From: Amblyomma americanum | Taxonomy: Eukaryota > Arthropoda > Arachnida > Ixodida > Ixodidae | Assembly (NCBI RefSeq): GCF_052857255.1 | Contig: NC_135505.1 | Location: 53,575,102-53,639,101 of the forward strand | Direction: 5' to 3' | DNA length: 64,000 nt | Part shown: positions 56,372-64,000 of the stretch, one piece after another | Layout of the letters: each line of letters begins with the position of its first letter | How positions within the stretch are numbered: position 1 is the first letter of the stretch | Translations under genes and position numbers: made by a program | Notes under the pieces: generated by a model | The model's database searches: none | What the model was told of the DNA's origin: nothing | What the model saw: only the letters and a program-made list of their open reading frames with translations

Positions 56372-58210
56372 TCATCTTTGCTTTAAGAAGTCCAGGAGCA
56401 CCGCCCTCACCTCACAGCCAGTGCCTTCTTCAGTATCCGTGCAATGCTGTGGCTGCTGGAGACCATCATCGTTGTTTTCAAGCTCCGTCAGCCACTGCTG
56501 CAGGACAGCATCTCCAACCTCCTCGCACACATTGTTTAAAATGCAGCACTCACGAACAGCTAGGCGGGAATTTCCGATTTCACATTTCATGCGCTTCGAG
56601 ATGAAGCAAAATTGTGCCTACAGCCTGCCGAAGGCATTTTCAACTATTCTCCTAGCCTTGAACAGGCGGTAGTTGAACAGCCTTTCGTCATCGGTCAGGT
56701 TTGCGTGGTGGCTGAATGACTTCTTGAAGTTGGCGGACAGTGGGAATGCGTAATCACACAATATGACCGGAGGCACTGCTCTGCCACCCATGACGGCACG
56801 TGGCTGACGGAACAGAGGGCCATTCACGGCTTTTTCCAGTTGGAGCCACTGTAAACATGTGAATCATGGCAGCGGCCTGGCGATTCAACTCGTATGTACA
56901 GGAACTTGTGGCGGTGGTCTACAATGGCAAGCAGGATGATGCTGTACCTACAAATAAAATATTGGGCTAATATGTCTGACACAATGCAAGTAGTTATTAC
57001 ATGGCGATAGTGATTTTATCATATCATTACAATGCATACAATACGCATCTCCTTGGTCTCGGGAGAAGCATCTGCATGCTATGAGGGGACAATAGACTGC
57101 CTGACATTAGCGGCGAAGACATGTGCTGGGAATAACAGCGCTGAGACGATGGACAAAGAAAGAAGACAATAGGACCGACGCTGCTCTTTCTTCTTTGTCC
57201 CTCTTCTCTGCGCTGTTATTTCCTGTGGTATTTACCAAATAGCTCAACTCTCCGTCTTAGCGAAAACATGTGTTTCGGTCGCAAAGCTAATTTGACACTC
57301 ACGCCGGCAGGCACTTGCAATGAACCATCACTGAAGGTCACTGATTCACAACTGCATCGAAGGCTTGCCATACTATTGGAGACATGCTCTGCACAAGAGG
57401 ACAAAATTACAAACGACACGAACACCAGTGCAGTGTGTGTTTCGCGCTTGTGTCTGTCATTTCGTCCCTTCGAGTATTTCAGTAGAGCATAAGTATCTGA
57501 TATGGTCAACCAACTGGCCCGTGCGTTAGCATTGTTGCTTACCATCCCTTATAGTTCCTGTAGTCCACGGCGTTTTCCGTGGGAGGTGACACGGGAACGT
57601 GGCAGCCATCCAATGCTCCGACTGCTTGCGGAAATTGGCACGCTGCGTTGAACTCCCTGATATGTTCAGGCATGGTGTCCAGCGTCGGCATCTTCACCCA
57701 GTCATCTTCCATGAGTTCAACAACGGCTTCGCATAGCTCGCTGTAGGCCTGGTTCACTGTCGAGCGTCCGACGGCGAACAACTCTGCGATACTGCGTTCT
57801 TCGCTTGAAGAGCACAGCCGGTACAACCCGATGGCGACTCGCTTGTCGACAGGGACAGCTTCTCTCATGTTGGTGTCTTGGCGTTCAAGAAGCGCTCGCA
57901 CAGTTTCTGCAATGTATCTAAAGGTAGCAGACGTCACGCGAAACGTGCACTTGAAGTACCTCTCGCCGAGCTGCGGCAGTGTCTCCTCAAACCAAATTGT
58001 GTTCCTGTCAAAACACCAACTTTAGAGGTTCACGGTCCTGCCACAATCAAATATGGACGCGTCAAGTGCGCTGACATACACCAGCTCTTCTTCAATGCTA
58101 TTCGCCTCTTCTTTCGACGCCTAGATGTCAGCGTCGAACTGAGCGATGGCAGCCAGAGGCACCATGACCAACGTCTCTGCATCTTGAGTAGGTCTCGTTT
58201 CGTCGCCCAT
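56372..58210 (-). pseudogene. PIF/Harbinger DDE transposase (HARBI1-like), one intron, broken
   Basis: Minus strand. Exon 1 is 58210-57543, starting MGDETRP, with stops at 58123-58121 and 58024-58022. The frame is otherwise open through WFEETLPQLGERYFKCTFRV, TNMREAVPVDKRVAIGLYRL (helix-turn-helix region) and VGALDGCHVPVSPP with the first catalytic Asp. It ends DYRNYKG plus TG at a GTAAGC donor. The intron is 57542-56948 with acceptor TTTATTTGTAG. Exon 2 starts GTACAGC, restoring W-Y-S, and reads IVDHRHKFLYIRVESPGRCH then DSHVY with the second Asp. A one-base shift follows in the A-run at about 56845-56850, then VILCDYAFPL and RRIVENAFGRL with the Glu. A TAG follows, then an open end to 56372. 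All three DDE residues survive. Three stops and one shift make it a pseudogene. Confidence 0.85.
57131..57220. repeat. Hairpin inside the transposase intron
   Basis: AATAACAGCGCTGAGACGAT... (57131-57164) pairs imperfectly with ...TTCTTTGTCCCTCTTCTCTG and CGCTGTTATT (57187-57220). It lies wholly within the Harbinger intron. The GACAAAGAAAGAAGACA string resembles the repeated ends noted at 50537-51030, so it could be a nested Penelope-end fragment. Confidence 0.65.
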
Positions 58211-58662
58211 GCCAGCGAATAGGAACCAACACGCAGGATTCCAGACCCGCCGTGAAGAAAGCGAGAAAACCCGACCTATGCACGAAGCAGTAGGAAGCAA
58301 ACAGACCACGGAAACGCCAGCAGTGTCAGTGTTTTGAGAGCGTTACAAAACTTCGACAGCAAATTGTACAATAGAAAATGTTTTACAAGAAAACGTAACA
58401 AGGGTTTAATAATAACTTCAAGCTTTCTATGACTAAAAGATAAGTAATTTTACATTATAATCTGGGTTTGTAAAAACAACTTTCCTATTTGTGCAAAATC
58501 GAAAGAAGCGACTGCAGCGCCACACATCCATAGCATAAGACACGAGGACCATTTCAATGGCCATTCAGATATGCCGTGTAGGAGCGACGAGTTCGATGGC
58601 GATTGAGAATCTCGATGACCCTCGACTCGAGGGTGATTGCAACTGGCCGTGTGACAGGGGTA

Positions 58663-58665
58663 TAA
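58663..58665. repeat. Right target-site duplication TAA of the Harbinger element
   Basis: TAA follows the right terminal inverted repeat (GTGTGACAGGGGTA then TAA), matching the left flank at 52330-52332. Confidence 0.8.
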
Positions 58666-60319
58666 GGAACACGAGCCACACTCTATATTCTGAGGATACC
58701 AGGCACTCTAAAACGCCACGCAACACTCAAAGCGCCGCTCACTCATCATATACTTACGGTGATACTTTCTATTTTAAACCCCTTTCACCTTCGCAATAAC
58801 CTTTATCGTAACCTTCCAAATCCCTCGAAAATCTATTAGGTTCAGCACTTCTGACAATCATCCCACCAATCATAGGCAGTCCCCAATTTTTTCCTTTTTT
58901 CTTTGCTTATCTGTTCACAAGCAGCCAGTGCGTCTCATCGAGGTCAACATCAACACCTCACACTTGAAACTTGAGCTACACTCGGCCTGTCCGCATTCTA
59001 AACAGCCACGTACAGAATCACGGCAATGCTCTCAACAACACGCCAGTCATGTAAACGCGCACAGGGTAGTCTCTTAATCAGTCAGTCCTCTTCTTAGATC
59101 TAAGCTTGGGCATGCCCTGACCGAACTCAGTTTGCAGGTCGGTCATCTCCTTAGACACCAGCACATTGTATGGTATTGATTTAATTTAAACCAATGACAG
59201 CCCCGGGTAACATTATCCCCCGAAGATCGGAAGAAACTGAAAGCGGCACGCACCACTGGCCCCCCTCTCTAAAAATTCTCCCTGTGGGATAGCGATCTGC
59301 AGGACTTCCGAGTACGAGCATCTAAACAAATTACCATTTTTATGCCGTTGATCCTCTCGACCCGCACCTCACTGGTTGGACTAAACATTGCAAACGCCTC
59401 CGGCGGACACCTCAGGCATAAGCTCTGAACTACCGTTTTTGCCATGGCTTCATTGACTTCACAGAGAAGTCCACATTTAGTCTGGAAAGAAAGTTCCCAC
59501 TCTGAACGTCACTAGCGACACCAACGGCTTCCTGCACCAAACATGCAATAAAAACATAATCTGTGCACTTCCAGTTCCCTGCAAGACACATATATCTCTC
59601 CTTACAAACATACCAAAATCCCAACCCTTGTGCCGTTCCCCCTCCGAACCCTCTCCTCAGAGAGGATTTCACACTGGCAGACATCATGAAGGCTTTGCGC
59701 ACATTGCACCAAAGCTCAGCCTCAGTTAAAAACTAAATAGCAATTTCAGAGAAACCTTCCCTGCTGGGGCAAAAATACACTCATTACCAATATCATCTGG
59801 GCACTGGCAAGAGGGCATCTTTCCACATGAGTCTTAAACCGCAAATGCCGCATTTTTTCCTAAACCTCGGAACACAGCGTAACTTCAAGACTCCATTTCG
59901 CTCAGCTTCACTCTGGGCATAACATTGCAATGCTTAGTGGTAGGTCCTCTTAACACTCACCTCCAAGAAATCGACCTTTCTCTGCCCTCTGTTGAAAGGA
60001 ATGTCCGCCCAAGGCTTATCTTTCCTCATTAACAAACCTTCCACAACCAGAAAACGGTCAAATGCAAGCACTAAGAACGGTGGGATTACGCAACAATTTG
60101 ATAACTTTTTGCAAGACTCATTGCATCGAACGGTGAGCTCCGCAGAACACGCCCTAACATAAGCAACTATCTTCCTGCATTCCTTCGCCACCGCAGAGAG
60201 GATTTTCGGCTCTCTGACTCCCGACTGCGGCACTGCACTGTGTAAATCATTCCCAACACATTGATGAAAGCGAAACGCATAGCACCACGTGCCTATAGTC
60301 GCTGTGAAAAATTTCCCAT
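58666..60319 (-). other. Unrecognised stretch, coding-like on the minus strand
   Basis: The plus strand is C-rich and the minus strand G-rich. On the minus strand frames stay open for long runs: 60340-59934 with FLVVEGLLMRKDKPWADIPF, continuing after a stop as CVPRFRKKCGICGLRLMWKD, and 59702-59430 with GFWYVCKERYMCLAGNWK. Many cysteines are present. I do not recognise the protein. It could be a decayed gene of a transposon or virus, or chance from strand composition. Confidence 0.25.
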
Positions 60320-60327
60320 TCACTTTA

Positions 60328-60575
60328 TACCGCAGTGGTGACTGAGTGGTTGAGCTTCCGCCTTGCATGCGGGAGGTGCGTGGTTCGATCGCAAGTGCCG
60401 CCGGGTACCCGCCGTTGATACAAAATAAAAGCTTTGCTCTGGTCTGGAGCTCGGCTTATTTAGGGTAAAATGCTTGGGAAATGTGTCTTTGGCCTCACCT
60501 TGAGAAGTCGAAATCACCTAGTGTCATGGCGCTCATGGACCATAGATGCTCTTGCGCCATAAATATCCATAATCA
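60328..60575 (+). mobile_element. tRNA-derived SINE (copy C, different family) with 8-bp target duplication
   Basis: The plus strand starts CCGCAGTGGTGACTGAGTGG, giving an A-box-like GTGACTGAGTGGTTGAGC and a B-box-like GGTTCGATCGC (about 60381). A body with AAAATGCTTGGGAAATGTGT follows, ending GCGCCATAAATATCCATAA. It is flanked by TCACTTTA at 60320-60327 and 60576-60583. The anticodon region reads CTTGCATGCGGG, like a tRNA-Ala/Cys-type ancestor, but the 240-base body shows that it is a SINE. Confidence 0.85.
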
Positions 60576-60583
60576 TCACTTTA

Positions 60584-61019
60584 CATGTGGATCATACCTG
60601 TGCCTCACCTTACCGTACAAAGGTATATCGAAATTGCTTTCGAAGAAATAAAAGGCGCAGTAACCGTCCACGCCTGTGCGGACGCCTAGAATACGCAGTG
60701 AAGGAATGAAGAAAAGATAAAGTGAAGGAAGAAACAAGGAGATAGCGCACTGTAGGGCACCAAAATAATTTCGACTACTGGCAATCCTCAACATTCGCTG
60801 ACATCGCACGTCCCAAAGCCACAATATATTTTTTTCTCTCTCGTAACGCGGCTGTCGCTACAGTGCCAGTTTCATTTCGAACTTTATCTCCTTCTTTTCT
60901 TTTTGCTTTCTTCCTCCGGCTTTGAGATCTTCAGGATTCTGAGTCTATGGCGCAATAACAATGGCAAAAAAATCCTTAAGCTCAGAACCTCTGCCTTATG
61001 AACTAGCAAGTCGGATGCA
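60584..61019. other. No gene recognised
   Basis: Short AT-rich stretch between the SINE and a LINE relic. Nothing supported. Confidence 0.45.
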
Positions 61020-61850
61020 TGATAGTAACGGTGACGAAGCTCAATAGAGGGATGGTCAAAATGGATATTCTACGATTAGAGCAGGCTTTAGTCGTCAGCC
61101 GCGTCGTCTACGCTGCACTCTACCTCCGCCTGAAGAAGTCGGATACAAAATCCTCGGCATCCTAATCACAACGGCCTCCAAAAAGGCCCTGAGCTTCCCT
61201 CTAGCGCTGTATATGGCCCGGCTCTTAAGACTTAGCGTAGTGATGAAAGGAAAGCTTCTTGAGGCGTACTGACACCTCACGGCGCAGGCGCTCCGCCTCT
61301 TCGCTACTCCAACTGTGCGACGAGTCTTCAAGGACTCCGAGGTAAACAGCGAGACACCAAAAACGACATGCCATTCCAATGCAGAGTACAATTCAAGGCA
61401 ACGTCTGTATCGAGGAATATGCACGCCGATTTTCACCAAGCAGTACTATAGCCCAGAGAAAAAGCTAGGAAGTGTTCTAAATTATTACTGCGGGCCCCTA
61501 GCAGTGAACATTGGCGAGCGTGGCAGTGTACAAAAACCGAACAGCGGACAGACTAATACTGGCCAGCCTGGATGCACTGTCGGCACAGGAAGGAGCGATT
61601 GCGCTAGCTGAAACACCCACTACGTCACATCTTTATATATTAGCGGATAACGCATCAAAATTAGCTCACGGGCAGGACAGCACCACTAGGAGTGAAAAGT
61701 ATGCAAGATAGCTACACTCGTGGCTATCAACGCAGATATAAACGCCTAGTTTGGGTACCTGATGTTCGAGGCACCCAGCGAACGACAGCCCACAAACCTC
61801 AGCCCGAGCAATCCTTCCCCCGACAGCCCACATGTATGTCGGGCAATCCC
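61020..61850 (+). mobile_element. Degraded LINE end with RNase H traces
   Basis: LEQALVVSRVVYAALYLRLK (about 61080) is the connection region after RT. AQEGAIALAETPTTSHLYIL then ADNASKLAHG (about 61586-61675) fits the Glu and second Asp region of RNase H. LVWVPDVRGTQ (about 61748) resembles the WVPAH block with the histidine changed. Several frame changes separate the pieces, so this is an old fragment. Assignment to the I group is by RNase H only. Confidence 0.55.
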
Positions 61851-64000
61851 CTGCCCCACTGCAAACATACACTTACATAATTTCGCATTTACGACTAAAG
61901 CCAAGCCCGCCGGGTCTACCCTTCGCCGCCTCAGAGCCTCAGCAAAGGGATTCATGTACGCCTGCGCAAGCTGCAGACCAAAAGTTTCGATCATTCGTCC
62001 AGGCTACTCGCAAGAGATCTTGGCTCATTTGACTAGCGATGCAAATTATGCAGGGACAAGACGAACATATTCAATATGATATATGCCTGCGACAGAAATC
62101 AGGCTATCGATATCAATAACCAGTCAACCAGTGAACGAATGAGGGGTGAGGACAGATCTGACCAGCTCGCACGAAACAAATAAAAAAAAGATCTCAGCGA
62201 AAGAGTCCGGAAACTAACATAGGCAAATTTAATTCTGGACTGACTACTGCAAGCTGTGCTACAACCTCCTAAATATTCTCAATAACTTTTTTTTACTACT
62301 ACTAAATTTCGTCTTTCTTTCTTCATTGGGCGCTTCGGGTATCCACTATGAAATCAGATTGGTGTCGCGCCTTGTAATTTTTGCGTGCTTCGTTTTGGCA
62401 ACAATTGCCGAAGAGGACTTCTGGAACAATTACGCATGTGGTTTCAATTATGTATATGCACAATAAGCGATAGTGGGACGACTGAACACTTGAAAATCTC
62501 TGAGAAATAATAAGCTTTAATACTATATGCTTTCAAAAAAAATCTTCGTTCCTGCTAAATTGTATCAAAACGTACCGGCAGTCTTCATCTGCGGTAATCA
62601 GAAAGAGGCCAGACTAGGAGCTGCCTTGGTGGTTTGTCCGGCGTCTAAAATACTAATAAAATATATCCATAATATGATGCAAAGGATGCTACAAGGTTTT
62701 TGCATTATAAAACAACAGAAAATAAACGTCGAAACCCAAATGAAGCTAATCAAGATATTGCCAAGGACGACATTAAAATTGAGTTGGAAATGTCACCGAG
62801 GTGAGGGCCGCATTACACATTATCGATTTCGAAATAGCGATGAGAAAAAGCTTAGCCGAGGATAAAGGTTTTTGTGGTTTTTGAGCGCAACTGCTGCAGT
62901 ATAGCATAGCAACCTGAGGCAACCGAATACGGAATACGCCCGGAGGTGACACTGAATTTCGACTTCGGCAGTGCGCGCAGCGTTCGACCACCGATGGGCC
63001 TCGAGTCGAGCGAGCGACAAGCGCACAACTCTGTCGTCCTCTCTGGCAGGAGACCAACGTTGCAAGAGACACATATTTCGCCAATGACGTGACCGCCGAC
63101 CAGATGATGGCACGCGCTACTTGGGTCGCCGCCGCCCAAATTCCCTTCACGCTACCTCGGTCCCTCCTCCTCTGCTTTCCCCTTCGCGCTCTTTCCGCTA
63201 TCGCCGTCTTCACCTTACACAGCGCTCCGCGCTCAGTTATGCCAACAGCGAGACTCAGCATTGAAACCCGGGACCAGAGCTTCAGAGCTGCGCTATAAAA
63301 ACCAGTGGACCAATCGTCAGGTGAACAAAAGTATCAGTCCACCTGGGTAATTAGACCACACACGGATATGTGCGCTTGCATGACGTAAATCGTCGGCTAG
63401 AGCTACGACCTAGTAGGTGGCAATTACCGCCCTAACATATTCCGTTTAGCTACAGTGAAAGCATCATTCGAATTACGTTCTTGACCTAACCGCTCCTGCT
63501 CGTTCCGCTTAGCTCGTTGCGTTTAGGGGCGGTGTCGCCTGATTACCGCCCCACGTTTTCGCCTTATTACCACCGGCTATATCTTGGCAAGTAAGCTACA
63601 TGGTTGGCAGGTGAGACGTGGCGCAGTGGCACAAGTCAGGTGCTATGGAAGGTGTCACCATCGGTGGGACTTGAGTTGCTTTGGTTTGTTTTAGACCCAG
63701 ATTGCTCTTCCCGAGCAGCCGCTCACGATTATAGGGGCTGCCACCTGACACGGCGGGCAGGTTTCCGACCATCCGGTGGGCAAGTGAGCAGCCTACCAAA
63801 AAAAGGGCTTCGGGCAGGCAGATACAGAGGCAGACGACGCTCGAATGGGTTTAATGGCCACTGTAAGTCCTAGCGCGCTACAAATAAAATGTGTTTTAGG
63901 GGAAGGAAGAATCGTGGTAGTTTTCTCATCTTATGAAACTATAAAGGATTCCAAGGGGTGATAAGTTAGCACTATTTGTTGCCTTACTCGCCCTGACGGA
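61851..64000. other. No supported gene; CpG-rich 62920-63300
   Basis: Open frames on both strands at 62773-63300 overlap in a CpG-rich patch and show no motif. At 63604-63690 a string GACGTGGCGCAGTGGCACAA, followed by GGTGGGACTTGAG, has a weak tRNA-like layout and may be another SINE fragment. No duplication was found there. The window ends without a recognised feature. Confidence 0.35.

Larger units (their letters stand above)
52333..58662. mobile_element. PIF/Harbinger DNA transposon, both ends present
   Basis: About 6.3 kb. The left end reads TACTTCTGTCACACGGGCA (52333-52351). The right end read inward reads TACCCCTGTCACACGGCCA (58662-58644). They match at 16 of 19 positions. Subterminal sequence remains related for roughly 100 bases, for example CTACACGGGCAGTTTGAACGG on the left and CTACACGGCATATCTGAATGG on the right, plus repeats of CATCGAG/CTCGA type. 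TAA flanks both ends. Inside lie a plus-strand Myb/SANT-like gene and a convergent minus-strand DDE transposase, the two genes typical of this superfamily. The transposase is broken, so the element is probably non-autonomous, though its ends look usable. Confidence 0.9.

Noticed and set aside
62773..63261. 162-codon minus-strand ORF
   Set aside because: Arg- and Ser-rich translation of CpG-rich sequence with equally open competing frames. No recognisable domain.
1..64000. CRISPR array, bacterial operons, rRNA genes, prophage
   Set aside because: No regularly spaced direct repeats of CRISPR size, no Shine-Dalgarno-spaced gene strings and no rRNA core sequences. The window is eukaryotic.

Overview
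The window reads as eukaryotic, repeat-rich, mostly non-coding DNA from an arthropod, most likely a hard tick (Ixodidae). The organism call is an inference. It rests on recalled similarity of the SINEs, the I-type LINEs with RNase H, the Penelope-like elements and the Ty3/gypsy relic to tick genome repeats, on GT-AG introns, and on the absence of bacterial operons. No rRNA, CRISPR or ordinary tRNA gene was seen. Most coding capacity belongs to transposable elements, nearly all decayed by frameshifts and stops.

Layout. 1-6350: a minus-strand LINE ORF2 fragment cut by the window edge, then a plus-strand I-type LINE with the end of ORF1, endonuclease, reverse transcriptase, RNase H and zinc tail. 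6380-16045: a Ty3/gypsy relic (leader, gag, start of protease) broken inside the protease by a second LINE, which is itself interrupted by a third, nearly full-length LINE (9656-15101). The gypsy protease and start of RT resume at about 15249. 17260-18372: another LINE fragment and a 19-bp minisatellite. 19419-22447: two Penelope-like copies head to head, one carrying a SINE insertion.

22448-44533 is AT-rich. It contains a minus-strand split gene (exons between 40227 and about 33053) resembling the SAMD3-like family. Two frameshifts suggest an unprocessed pseudogene. Its introns hold a Penelope GIY-YIG fragment, a head-to-head SINE pair and a hairpin. A second SINE, a foldback repeat and a perfect 28-bp-arm hairpin lie downstream.

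44534-48665: a 28-bp perfect palindrome, a broken CACTA-like transposase gene and an RTE LINE tail. 52333-58662: a PIF/Harbinger element complete at both ends, with matching terminal inverted repeats, a TAA target-site duplication, a three-exon Myb/SANT-like gene and a convergent two-exon DDE transposase pseudogene. 58663-64000: an unexplained stretch, a third SINE with target-site duplication, a degraded LINE RNase H region and unannotated sequence.

The elements do not work together as a pathway. The only functional pairing is within the Harbinger element, where the Myb/SANT-like protein and the transposase are the two proteins such elements normally need. I found no clearly new system. The strongest observations are the intact Harbinger ends, the three-layer nesting, the inverted Penelope pair and the split SAMD3-like gene.
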